In this document: piece by piece, positions 24,491 to 31,767 of the stretch
Position numbering within the stretch: the stretch's first letter is position 1
Layout of the letters: every line of letters starts with the position of its first letter
Origin: an uncultured Oscillospiraceae bacterium
GTDB lineage: Bacteria; Bacillota; Clostridia; Oscillospirales; Oscillospiraceae
Direction: 5' to 3'
Assembly: GCA_934591845.1 (NCBI GenBank)
Contig: CAKTPO010000021.1
Coordinates: forward strand, 1 to 36,714
DNA: 36,714 nt
The notes under the pieces: model-generated
The model's input: the letters and a program-made list of their open reading frames with translations, nothing else
Database searches by the model: none
What the model was told of the DNA's origin: nothing
Program-made: the position numbers and the translations under genes

Positions 24491-24657
24491 TGGCAGAGAT
24501 GGTATGCTTTGCGCAGAATCGATTCTCCTTATGTTGCTAAACTTTACGAGACCGGTTCTCACAATGAATATCCTGTAGAGATCCTTCCTTTCTATGAAAG
24601 AGGATCTCTACAGGGACACACCTTTTCTGAGGATGAAATCGTCCGAATGATTATCAG
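24491..24657 (+). pseudogene. Fragment resembling a serine/threonine protein kinase N-lobe
   Basis: An open stretch of about 55 codons in frame +2 reads ALRRIDSPYVAKLYETG, then YPVEILPFYERGSLQG and FSEDEIVRMII. The order (aligned D/HP-I-V-x-L-Y strand, hinge segment ending in an aromatic-rich EILPFYERGSL, then an acidic helix start) matches the alpha-C to hinge to alpha-D part of eukaryotic-type kinases. There is a stop directly upstream (TAG 24488-24490), no start codon or ribosome site, no glycine loop, no catalytic HRD or DFG, and the match ends where the ptsI stop codon lies. I therefore read it as a gene relic cut at the ptsI end. A 13-bp perfect inverted repeat lies inside it. Confidence 0.5.
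24572..24614. repeat. 13-bp perfect inverted repeat with 17-nt loop
   Basis: CCTGTAGAGATCC at 24572-24584 and GGATCTCTACAGG at 24602-24614, with an inner CTTTC-TAT-GAAAG extension. No T-run follows on either strand, so it is not a standard terminator, but it could protect the 3' end of the ptsI message. Confidence 0.7.
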
Positions 24658-26309
24658 CACTCCAGCATCTCCAGCGTGCAAGTTTGAGCAATGCTCTGGC
24701 GGATGGCTGCACGAACAGGCAGCACGGCAGAGGGAGATACAGACAGTTCATCGATACCCATAGCCAGGAAGGTAGGCAGCATGGAAATGTCAGCACCCAG
24801 CTCGCCGCAGATACCGATCCAGATGCCAGCCTTATGGGCAGCATCGGCAGCCATTTTGATGGCACGGAGCAGAGCGGGATGATGAGGATCAAAGAACTTA
24901 CCCAGATCGTTTGCCTGACGGTCGCAGGCCAGGGTATACTGAGTCAGATCGTTGGTGCCAACAGAGAAGAAGTCCACCAGTTTGGCAAGTTCCTCGGCCA
25001 CAAATACAGAGGAAGGAGTCTCGATCATAATGCCCAGCTCAGTATCCTTGTTATAGGGAATCCCCTCGGCTTCCAGTTCTTTCATAACGCTCACGCAGGC
25101 ACGCTTACATTCCTTGACTTCCCAGACAGAAGTGATCATGGGGAACATAATGGCAATTTTACCGTAAACAGATGCCCGGTACAGAGCGCGCAACTGGGTG
25201 CGGAATACCTCAGGACGATTCAGACAGATACGAATAGCGCGAACACCCAGGGCAGGATTTTCTTCTTCCTTCATATCGAAATAATCCACCTGCTTGTCTG
25301 CACCGATATCCAGAGTACGAATCACAACACGCTTGCCGTTCATGGCAGCAGCAACACTACGGTACGCCTCGAACTGCTCATCCTCAGTGGGGTAATCGGA
25401 AGCACTTAAGTAAAGGAACTCACTGCGGAACAGACCGATACCCTGACCATCGTTTGCCAGAACGGCAGCCACATCCTCGGGAGAACCGATATTGCAATAC
25501 AGCAACATCTTCTTTCCATCCAGAGTGATATCTTCCTGGCCCTTCATGGTTTCCAGCAGCTTCTTTGTTTCCTGCTGTTTTTCATATTTTTCTTTCAGAG
25601 CAGCCTGCGTCATAGCGTCGGGATCGATGATCAGCTGACCAGTTTCACCATCAATGTAGCCAACACGGCCATTGTAGCCTTCTGCCAGAGCTTCACCAGC
25701 ACCGCAGATAGCAGGGATACCCATAGTACGGGCCAGAATAGCAGTATGGGAGTTACCGGAACCGCCCATGGTGACAAATCCCAGAATCTTGGACTTGTCC
25801 AGCTGCAGGGTTTCAGAAGGAGCCAGATCGTCCGCTGCCAAAATAACCGGAACATCAGAGCGGATTCCTCCGTCCACAACACCCAGCAGATTATTCAGAA
25901 TCCGCTTAGCTACGTCCTTGATGTCCGCAGCACGAGCCTGCATATATGCATCATCCATAGCAGCAAACATGGCAGCGAACTGGATGCCTGCCTGTTCCAC
26001 GGCATATTCTGCATTACAGGATTTTTCATCAATCAGAGATGTAATACACTCTACAAAGTCTTCATCTTCCACAAACATGGCATGGGTTTCAAAGAGGACT
26101 GCCATCTCCTCACCGGCATCGTCCCGACACTTTTCTGCCAGAGCGTTCAGCTGCCGGATGGATTGCTCCTGAGCCACAGCCAGGCGGGCTTTTTCGGCCT
26201 CAATATCAGAGACAACTTTCAACGTAACCGTGGTGTCAGAACGCTGGAAGAAATAGAGGGGGCCTTTTGCAATGCCCTTGGATACACCTTTACCTTGGAT
26301 TGTAATCAT
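24654..26309 (-). CDS. ptsI: PTS enzyme I (phosphoenolpyruvate-protein phosphotransferase)
   Basis: A 551-residue enzyme I, slightly shorter than the usual ~570. AGAAAGGAC lies eight bases upstream of the ATG. The N-terminal HPr-binding and phosphohistidine domain has GGSGNSHTAILARTMGIPAI with active His188. The C-terminal PEP-binding barrel has DIGADKQVDYF, GTNDLTQYTLACDR and GICGELGAD with Cys501. It passes phosphate from PEP to HPr. It is the last gene of the operon, 97 bp after ptsH; that gap holds an 11-bp stem-loop that may set transcript stability. GC content is visibly lower than in the surrounding housekeeping genes. Confidence 0.97.
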   Translation of the reverse strand: MITIQGKGVSKGIAKGPLYFFQRSDTTVTLKVVSDIEAEKARLAVAQEQSIRQLNALAEKCRDDAGEEMAVLFETHAMFVEDEDFVECITSLIDEKSCNAEYAVEQAGIQFAAMFAAMDDAYMQARAADIKDVAKRILNNLLGVVDGGIRSDVPVILAADDLAPSETLQLDKSKILGFVTMGGSGNSHTAILARTMGIPAICGAGEALAEGYNGRVGYIDGETGQLIIDPDAMTQAALKEKYEKQQETKKLLETMKGQEDITLDGKKMLLYCNIGSPEDVAAVLANDGQGIGLFRSEFLYLSASDYPTEDEQFEAYRSVAAAMNGKRVVIRTLDIGADKQVDYFDMKEEENPALGVRAIRICLNRPEVFRTQLRALYRASVYGKIAIMFPMITSVWEVKECKRACVSVMKELEAEGIPYNKDTELGIMIETPSSVFVAEELAKLVDFFSVGTNDLTQYTLACDRQANDLGKFFDPHHPALLRAIKMAADAAHKAGIWIGICGELGADISMLPTFLAMGIDELSVSPSAVLPVRAAIRQSIAQTCTLEMLEC

Positions 26310-26343
26310 AGTTCAGTGTCCTTTCTATACGTGGAAAGAAGTT

Positions 26344-26385
26344 GGGAAACGCCGAAGAAGGAGTGTTATAATTTCAGCGCTTCCC
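26344..26385 (-). repeat. Stem-loop between ptsH and ptsI
   Basis: On the minus strand GGGAAGCGCTG pairs with CGGCGTTTCCC (11 bp including two G-U pairs, 20-nt loop; plus-strand positions 26375-26385 and 26344-26354). No T-run follows. Likely an mRNA stability or processing element. Confidence 0.55.
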
Positions 26386-26406
26386 GTGGCAAAAGAATTT
26401 GATTGC

Positions 26407-26667
26407 TTACAGATTGTTGTTAAAGAAGGCAGTCAGAGCGGCAATTGCGGCATCTTCATTCGCACCTTCTGCGGCTACAGTAACAACATCGCCCTGCTTT
26501 ACACCCAGACTCATGAGCTTCATCAGCTGACCGGCCTTCACAGTGGTACCATTCTTGGTGATGGTAACAACAGTATCGGCGAAAGCTTTTGCTTCCTTGA
26601 CCAGCATACCAGCGGGACGGGCATGGATGCCCAGAGGATCATTGATGGTATATTCAAACTGCTTCAT
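26407..26667 (-). CDS. ptsH: Phosphocarrier protein HPr, lacking the regulatory serine
   Basis: An 86-residue HPr. TAGGAGGC lies upstream of the ATG. The active-site His15 is in GIHARPAG, the normal position. The segment that in Bacillus HPr reads KSIMGVMSLG, with Ser46 phosphorylated by HPr kinase, reads GQLMKLMSLG here, and Gln47 stands where the regulatory Ser should be. The protein should therefore work as a phosphocarrier but not as the Ser-phosphorylated co-repressor of CcpA. It lies between EIIA and enzyme I in the trehalose operon, so general and sugar-specific PTS parts are made together. The fold and His are certain; loss of regulation is inferred from alignment by eye. Confidence 0.95.
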   Translation of the reverse strand: MKQFEYTINDPLGIHARPAGMLVKEAKAFADTVVTITKNGTTVKAGQLMKLMSLGVKQGDVVTVAAEGANEDAAIAALTAFFNNNL

Positions 26668-26700
26668 ATTATTAGCCTCCTAAATCGTTATGATATTCCA

Positions 26701-27201
26701 TTACTTGCTCAGTTCGATGACAACGTCATCATTGGTAACAGCATTGCCGGTGTGACCGTTCAGGGAAGCAAAATCATCCACATTGCAAACCAGAACAGGG
26801 GTAATGGTATTCAGACCGGCAGCCTTGATTCCTTCCAGATCTGCTTCGAACATCAGCTGGCCCTTCTTGACCTTCTGACCATTCTTCACATGAGCTTTGA
26901 AGCACTTGCCGCCCAGGCCAACAGTTTCCAGACCCACATGGATCAGAATCTCAGCGCCGTTTTCAGCTACCAGGCTGCATGCATGGCCGGTTTCAAACAT
27001 AGTATCTACGGTAGCATTGCAGGGAGCATATACCTTGCCGTCAGCAGGGATAATGGCAATGCCTTCACCCAGTATACCCTGGGCAAAAGTAGGATCGGGA
27101 ACTTCTGCTACAGGCACGGTCTGACCAGCCATAGGAGCAAAAATATGATTGGGATCAAAGGTTTCTTCTTTCTTACCAAACAGTTTATCAAAAAGACCCA
27201 T
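26701..27201 (-). CDS. PTS glucose-type EIIA protein
   Basis: A 166-residue EIIA of the Glc/Crr family as a free-standing protein. AGAAAGGAA lies upstream of the ATG. The phosphorylated histidine is His88 (EILIHVGLETV), with His73 (ETGHACSLV) as the second pocket histidine; IFAPMAGQTVPV and the C-terminal TPVLVCNVDD are typical. It should carry phosphate from HPr to the EIIB domain of the upstream EIIBC, which has no EIIA of its own, completing the transporter. It is 20 bp downstream of the hydrolase and 33 bp upstream of ptsH. Confidence 0.95.
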   Translation of the reverse strand: MGLFDKLFGKKEETFDPNHIFAPMAGQTVPVAEVPDPTFAQGILGEGIAIIPADGKVYAPCNATVDTMFETGHACSLVAENGAEILIHVGLETVGLGGKCFKAHVKNGQKVKKGQLMFEADLEGIKAAGLNTITPVLVCNVDDFASLNGHTGNAVTNDDVVIELSK

Positions 27202-27221
27202 ATTATTTCCTTCTTTCTATA

Positions 27222-28859
27222 TTACTTGATCAGAGCCAGGCACTCGTAAGGCCGCAGAGTCAGATCAGTGAGGGCGGTGGCATTGTCCCAGTTTGCGATT
27301 AGAACATCGGTATTTTCCCAGCCCTGGGGCAGGGTTACAGGGGCTTCTTCACTGGTAAAGTTACACATCACCAGCATCTCCTGGGAATCGGTATAACGGC
27401 GGTAAGCCAGAACGTTCTCGTCTTCCTTCATCAGGAATTCAATCTTGCCTTCGGAGATAACTTCCATCTCCTTACGCAGCTGAACCAGCTTCTTGTAGAA
27501 AGCACGGACAGAAGTCTCATCATTCATCTGTGCGGCAGCGTTGATCTGACGGTAGTTTTCAGGAGGATAGATCCAGGGAGTACCGGTGGTGAAACCGGCG
27601 GCGTGGCTGTCGTCCCACTGCATGGGAGTACGGCCATTGTCGCGGCTGCGCTCTGCCAGGATCTGCAGAGCCTCTTCGGAGGTCTTGCCGTTTTCCATGA
27701 GGATCCGGTAGTAGTTCAGGCTTTCCACATCCCGGTACTGGTCAATGGAGGTATAGTGAGGGTTGGTCATGCCAATCTCTTCACCCTGATAGATGTAGGG
27801 AGTACCTCGCATCAGATGGATGGCGGCAGCCAGCATCTTGGCGGATTCCTTCCAGTACTTGTCCTCGTTGCCGAAGCGGCTGACGGCCCGGGGCTGGTCA
27901 TGGTTGCACCAGAATAGGGCATTCCAGCCGTCCCCTGCCTGCATTCCCTCCTGCCAGGTGCAGAAGAGATCCTTCAGCTTCATCAGGTCGGCGGGCATTA
28001 GGCTCCACTTATCGCCATCCTTGTAGTCAACCTTCAGATGATGGAAGCTGAAGACCATGCTCAGCTCCTGTTCCTTGGGAGCGGTGTAGCGGACACAGTT
28101 GTCCAGGCTGGTGGAGGACATCTCACCGACGGTGGTCATATCTGCAATGCCTGCATCACGAACCATTTCCTTCAGGAATTCGTGGACATGCCGTCCGTCA
28201 GTATAAAAACGGCGGCCATCGCCGATATCGTCATTTTCAAAAATCTCAGGCTTGGAGATCAGGTTTACCACATCGAAGCGGAAACCCTGAATGCCCTTGG
28301 TCTTCCAGAACCGCAGAACATTCTTCAGTTCCTCACGGACTTCGGGATTTTCCCAGTTCAGATCTGCCTGAGTTACATCGAACAGGTGCAGATACCATTT
28401 TCCCAGAGAGGGCACATATTCCCAGGCAGGGCCACCGAACTTGGACACCCAGTTGGTGGGGATTTTATCGGGGGTGCCGTCCTTGAAGATGTAGTAGTTC
28501 TGGTACTTTTCGTCACCGGCCAGAGCCTTCTGGAACCACTCGTGCTCGGTGGAGGTGTGGTTGAAGACCATATCGAACATGAGGCCGATGTTTCTCTTAT
28601 CGGCTTCGGCGATGAGCTCTTCCAGTTCCTCCATGGTACCGAACCGGGGATCCACTGCGCAGTAGTCGGAAACGTCATAGCCATTGTCACGCTGGGGGCT
28701 GGGGAAGAAGGGAGTGCTCCACAGCAGTTCCACACCCAGCTCCTGCAGGTAGTCCAGCTTGGAGGTAATGCCCTTCAGATCGCCTTCGCCGTCTCCGTTG
28801 GAGTCGCAAAAGCTTTTGGGGTAGACTTGATACACAACTTTGTTCTTAAAATTTCCCAT
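27222..28859 (-). CDS. treA: GH13 alpha-glucosidase, trehalose-6-phosphate hydrolase-like
   Basis: A 545-residue GH13 enzyme of the oligo-1,6-glucosidase/TreC type. CAAAGGAG precedes the ATG. The (beta/alpha)8 barrel has DGEGDLKGI near the start, nucleophile Asp196 (GFRFDVVN), acid/base Glu246 (VGEMSS) and transition-state Asp321 (NHDQPR), followed by a C-terminal beta domain. The neighbours, a trehalose-type EIIBC and a TreR-like repressor, make trehalose 6-phosphate the likeliest substrate, split into glucose and glucose 6-phosphate in the cytoplasm. A related phospho-disaccharide such as sucrose or isomaltulose phosphate cannot be excluded from sequence alone. Confidence 0.9.
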   Translation of the reverse strand: MGNFKNKVVYQVYPKSFCDSNGDGEGDLKGITSKLDYLQELGVELLWSTPFFPSPQRDNGYDVSDYCAVDPRFGTMEELEELIAEADKRNIGLMFDMVFNHTSTEHEWFQKALAGDEKYQNYYIFKDGTPDKIPTNWVSKFGGPAWEYVPSLGKWYLHLFDVTQADLNWENPEVREELKNVLRFWKTKGIQGFRFDVVNLISKPEIFENDDIGDGRRFYTDGRHVHEFLKEMVRDAGIADMTTVGEMSSTSLDNCVRYTAPKEQELSMVFSFHHLKVDYKDGDKWSLMPADLMKLKDLFCTWQEGMQAGDGWNALFWCNHDQPRAVSRFGNEDKYWKESAKMLAAAIHLMRGTPYIYQGEEIGMTNPHYTSIDQYRDVESLNYYRILMENGKTSEEALQILAERSRDNGRTPMQWDDSHAAGFTTGTPWIYPPENYRQINAAAQMNDETSVRAFYKKLVQLRKEMEVISEGKIEFLMKEDENVLAYRRYTDSQEMLVMCNFTSEEAPVTLPQGWENTDVLIANWDNATALTDLTLRPYECLALIK

Positions 28860-28884
28860 GAGAAGTCTCCTTTGATACGGGTAT

Positions 28885-28910
28885 CCGGGAAAAACCGAAG
28901 TCTTTCCCGG
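28885..28910 (-). repeat. Stem-loop between treP and treA
   Basis: CCGGGAAA (8 bp) pairs with TTTCCCGG on the minus strand with a 10-nt loop. No T-run follows, so it probably affects mRNA processing or stability rather than ending the transcript. Confidence 0.5.
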
Positions 28911-28930
28911 AACCTATTTTAAGAGGCGAA

Positions 28931-30340
28931 TCAGGCGATGTTCTTGCGCTTGCCGATGATGACAGTCAGTACGAAGGGCACTGCGATGGCGATCAGCATG
29001 GCGATGGCGAAGGTACCCATGGACTGGGGCTGCATGGACAGGATGCCGGGCAGACCGCCGACACCGATGGAGTTTGCGGTGGAGGAGGTCATGACGGAGA
29101 AGGCACCGGCGATACCGGAACCGATCATGGCGCAGATGAAGGGGAAGTTGTACTTCAGGTTGACACCGAACATGGCGGGCTCGGTAACACCCAGGTAGCA
29201 GGAGATGCAGGAGGGAATGTTGACTTCCTGAGCACGGGCGTTCTTGCGCTGCAGGTAGATCATGCCCAGAACGGCGGAACCCTGAGCGATGTTGGACAGA
29301 GCGATCATGGGCCACAGCATGGTGCCGCCGAAGTCAGCGCACAGCTGGGTGTCGATGGCGTTGGACATGTGGTGCAGACCGGTGATGACCAGAGGTGCAT
29401 AGAAGAAGCCGAATACAGCGCCGAACAGCAGACGCAGGGAACCGGTGATGCCGGCATAGACGAAGTTGGAGATCCAGGAACCGATGGTCCAGCCGATGGG
29501 GCCCAGAACGAAGTGAGCAGCCATGACAGCCAGCAGCAGGCTGCAGAAGGGAACCACAATCATGGAGATGACAGCAGGCGTGACCTTACGGAAGAACTTT
29601 TCCAGATAGACCAGAGTGAAACCTGCCAGCATGGCGGGGATAACCTGAGCCTGGTAGCCGATCATATCCACCTTAACAAAGCCGAAGTCCCACTGGGGAA
29701 TAACGGCGGCAGCATTCACAGCATATGCATTCAGCAGCTGGCCGGAAACCAGAGTCAGACCCAGAACGATGCCCAGCATCTGGTTGGTACCCATCTTCTT
29801 GGTGATGGACCAGCAGATACCGACAGGCAGCATGTGGAAGACGGCTTCGCCGATGAGCCACAGGAAGTGGTCAACGCCTGCCCAGAACTGGCTCAGCTGA
29901 ACCAGAGTAGCGGTGCCGCCTTCGAAGAGGTACAGGCTGTCGATAACGTTACGGAAGCCGAGGATCAGACCGCCGGTAATAATTGCGGGAATCAGGGGAG
30001 CGAAGATCTCTGCCAGAGCGGTCATGATGCGCTGCAGCGCGTTCTGATTCTGCTTGGCTGCGGACTTAGCCTCGTCTTTGCTGACGCCTTCGATGCCGGA
30101 AATGGCGACGAAGTCGTTGTAGAAGTCAGCAACAGTGTTGCCAATGATGACCTGGAACTGGCCAGCCTGGGTGAAGCTGCCCTTAACGGAAGGGATAGCC
30201 TCGATGGCTTCGATGTTTGCCAGTGCGGGATCGTTCAGAACGAAGCGCATTCTGGTCATGCAGTGGCTGACTGCTGCGATGTTTTCCTTGCCACCAACCA
30301 GCTCCAGCAGCTTGGCGGCATCCTGCGTGTACTTGCCCAT
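28931..30340 (-). CDS. treP: PTS EIIBC component, trehalose/sucrose family
   Basis: A 469-residue transporter. AGGAGGAACC precedes the ATG. The EIIB domain (about 1-85) has the phosphorylated Cys27 in SHCMTRMRFVL. The EIIC domain (about 110-465) has roughly ten membrane segments with the conserved FAPLIPAIITGGLILG and GFTLVYLEKF, and GVTEPAMFGVNLKYNFPF near the end, where a Glu of the G-[IV]-T-E-P motif contacts sugar. It takes up and phosphorylates the disaccharide. No EIIA domain is fused; the EIIA encoded two genes downstream supplies it. It is first in the operon, under a promoter with two palindromic operators. Confidence 0.94.
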   Translation of the reverse strand: MGKYTQDAAKLLELVGGKENIAAVSHCMTRMRFVLNDPALANIEAIEAIPSVKGSFTQAGQFQVIIGNTVADFYNDFVAISGIEGVSKDEAKSAAKQNQNALQRIMTALAEIFAPLIPAIITGGLILGFRNVIDSLYLFEGGTATLVQLSQFWAGVDHFLWLIGEAVFHMLPVGICWSITKKMGTNQMLGIVLGLTLVSGQLLNAYAVNAAAVIPQWDFGFVKVDMIGYQAQVIPAMLAGFTLVYLEKFFRKVTPAVISMIVVPFCSLLLAVMAAHFVLGPIGWTIGSWISNFVYAGITGSLRLLFGAVFGFFYAPLVITGLHHMSNAIDTQLCADFGGTMLWPMIALSNIAQGSAVLGMIYLQRKNARAQEVNIPSCISCYLGVTEPAMFGVNLKYNFPFICAMIGSGIAGAFSVMTSSTANSIGVGGLPGILSMQPQSMGTFAIAMLIAIAVPFVLTVIIGKRKNIA

Positions 30341-30371
30341 AATTGTGGTTCCTCCTGTATATTTTTGTTTT

Positions 30372-30391
30372 GAACTTGTTTGAACAAGTTC
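30372..30391. promoter_or_regulatory. TreR operator O1
   Basis: A perfect palindrome GAACTTGTT-TG-AACAAGTTC just downstream of the treP transcription start, so bound repressor would block the polymerase. Confidence 0.85.
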
Positions 30392-30402
30392 CTTGTGGCA
30401 TC

Positions 30403-30431
30403 TTTATATCACACTTGTTTGAACAAGTCAA
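30403..30431 (-). promoter_or_regulatory. Sigma-A promoter of the trehalose-PTS operon
   Basis: TTGACT (complement of 30426-30431), 17-bp spacer, TATAAA (complement of 30403-30408). Operator O2 fills the spacer and overlaps the -35 element. Confidence 0.88.
30413..30428. promoter_or_regulatory. TreR operator O2
   Basis: ACTTGTT-TG-AACAAGT, identical to the core of O1, about 40 bp away centre to centre and inside the promoter spacer. Confidence 0.85.
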
Positions 30432-30581
30432 CAAAGAAATAGTAAGTTATTTCCCATAAATATATAATTTGTAACAATATACAAAACCGATATTTACGTT
30501 TTGTTCATTATTACTATCACAGATTATTTAGACGATTCACAGCTGCTTGTAATTGTTTCCTTTATTCGCTGATTTGTACAC

Positions 30582-30632
30582 TTGATTTTTACGGATACTT
30601 CCGATATACTATTCGATGTTCAAACATGTTTA
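30582..30632 (+). promoter_or_regulatory. treR promoter with a third, imperfect operator
   Basis: TTGATT (30582-30587), 17-bp spacer, TATACT (30605-30610). At 30615-30630 the bases ATGTTCAAACATGTTT read in reverse as AAACATGTTTGAACAT, which keeps the TGTTTGAACA centre of the two perfect operators. This suggests weaker autoregulation at the treR start. Confidence 0.65.
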
Positions 30633-30646
30633 AGAAGGTGGTGTCT

Positions 30647-31378
30647 TTGACGAAGTCCAAATTTGAAGAAATCTACAGAGATTTAAAGTATCATGTGGAG
30701 CAGGGAGATTATCTGTATAGCGAACTGCTTCCCTCTGAAAATAATCTGATTGGAATTTATGACTGCTCCCGCAATACTATCCGCCGGGCCATTGCCGGAC
30801 TAGTGGGGGACGGTTATGTTCAGGCTGTCCACGGTAAGGGTGTGCAGGTAATTTTTCAGCCCTCGGAAAAAACCAATTTTACCGTCGGCCGCATTGAATC
30901 CTTCCAGGAAACCGCTGCCAGAAACCGGATGACCTATTGCACAAAAGTAGTTGTTTACGAAACAATTACCGTTGATGAGTCCCTGTCCCGGGAAAGCAGC
31001 TTTCCTGTAGGCAGTGAAGTACTTCATATCTGCCGTGTCCGCAGAGTGGATGACAAGCCCCTGATTTTGGACGTTAACTATTTCCTGAAATCCGCTGTTC
31101 CCGGTTTGACAAAAGAAATCGCAGAAAACTCCATCTACGCTTACCTGGAACAGGAATTAAAGATGCAGATTGTCACCAGTAAGCGAAAAATTACGGTAGA
31201 AAAGGCCACACCCCAGGACCGGGAACTGATCTTTATGGACAGTTATAACTGCCTGGCTGTGGTGACCAGCAATACCTTTAATTCTGACGGTGTGATGTTC
31301 GAATATACCCAGTCCCGGCATCAGCCGGAATACTTTTCCTTCCACGATACTGCTACCCGAAAGAAAGCTGCAACTTAA
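30647..31378 (+). CDS. treR: GntR/HutC family repressor, TreR-like
   Basis: About 243 residues. I prefer the TTG at 30647 (giving MTKSKFEEIYRDLKYHVEQGDY) because AAGAAGGTGG lies about eight bases upstream; an ATG at 30626 has no ribosome site and overlaps the operator. The N-terminal winged helix-turn-helix (about 1-70, LLPSENNLIGIYDCSRNTIRRAI, HGKGVQVI) is followed by a UTRA ligand domain (about 80-235). In TreR the effector is trehalose 6-phosphate, which releases the repressor. The gene is divergent from the trehalose operon, with repeated palindromes between them. The ligand is assigned from context. Confidence 0.9.
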   Translation: MTKSKFEEIYRDLKYHVEQGDYLYSELLPSENNLIGIYDCSRNTIRRAIAGLVGDGYVQAVHGKGVQVIFQPSEKTNFTVGRIESFQETAARNRMTYCTKVVVYETITVDESLSRESSFPVGSEVLHICRVRRVDDKPLILDVNYFLKSAVPGLTKEIAENSIYAYLEQELKMQIVTSKRKITVEKATPQDRELIFMDSYNCLAVVTSNTFNSDGVMFEYTQSRHQPEYFSFHDTATRKKAAT

Positions 31379-31387
31379 CAAATAAAC

Positions 31388-31420
31388 ACCTCTGGCTTTT
31401 CTTCGCCAGAGGCGTTTTTT
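31388..31420 (+). terminator. Intrinsic terminator of treR
   Basis: An 8-bp stem CCTCTGGC/GCCAGAGG (31389-31396 with 31405-31412) followed by CGTTTTTT. Confidence 0.9.
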
Positions 31421-31448
31421 GTGTCAATATTTCACCAAATTATTCCAG

Positions 31449-31577
31449 ATGTACAAACTGCAGGCATGGCTTGGTCACAGCACAATCAGAACGACAGCGA
31501 ATATCTACACCCATTTGGACGAAAACAACAAGCTGTCTTCTGCCAATGCCATCATCGCAATCCTAGGCGAAATGTAA
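31449..31577 (+). pseudogene. C-terminal remnant of a tyrosine recombinase (integrase)
   Basis: Reading from ATG 31449 gives about 42 residues containing LQAWLGHSTIRTTANIYTHL, then a short tail to TAA at 31575-31577. LGHS-x6-T-x3-Y-T-H is the conserved box around the second catalytic His and the nucleophilic Tyr of phage-type integrases, and the tail length after the Tyr is normal. Everything upstream of this box, including the Arg and HxxR motifs, is missing, so it is a dead fragment. It lies at the 3' end of tRNA-Leu, a classic integration site, and is probably a scar from an excised or decayed element. Confidence 0.82.
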
Positions 31578-31610
31578 AAATCTCAGAGCAGGAAAACTGC
31601 TCTGAGATTT
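31571..31610 (-). terminator. Intrinsic terminator of tRNA-Leu
   Basis: A perfect 14-bp stem (31578-31591 with 31597-31610) with a 5-nt loop. On the minus strand the 3' arm ends in ATTTTTAC, directly after the tRNA. It also abuts the integrase remnant stop codon. Confidence 0.88.
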
Positions 31611-31614
31611 CAGA

Positions 31615-31702
31615 TGGTGCCGCTGACCGGGCTCGAACCGGTACTCTGGAAACCAGAACGAGATTTTAAGTCTCGGGTGTCTACCTATTCCACCACAACG
31701 GC
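31615..31702 (-). tRNA. tRNA-Leu (UAA anticodon)
   Basis: An 88-nt class II tRNA on the minus strand with acceptor GCCGTTG/CAGCGGC, anticodon loop CTTAAAA, long variable arm, T loop TTCGAGC and encoded CCA. Its 3' end faces the integrase remnant. Confidence 0.96.
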
Positions 31703-31737
31703 ATATACGGTGGGACTATGGTTTTGGTTCAGGGGGA

Positions 31738-31767
31738 ATCATACCACAATCCCACCGGATTTGTCAA
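31738..31767 (-). promoter_or_regulatory. Sigma-A promoter of tRNA-Leu
   Basis: TTGACA (complement of 31762-31767), 18-bp spacer, TATGAT (complement of 31738-31743). The -35 element overlaps the stop codon of the yfbR-like gene. Confidence 0.8.

Noticed and set aside
29369..30373. 334-codon open frame on the plus strand opposite treP
   Set aside because: Shadow of the membrane transporter gene; the translation is polar and unlike any known family, and it runs into the repressor operator.
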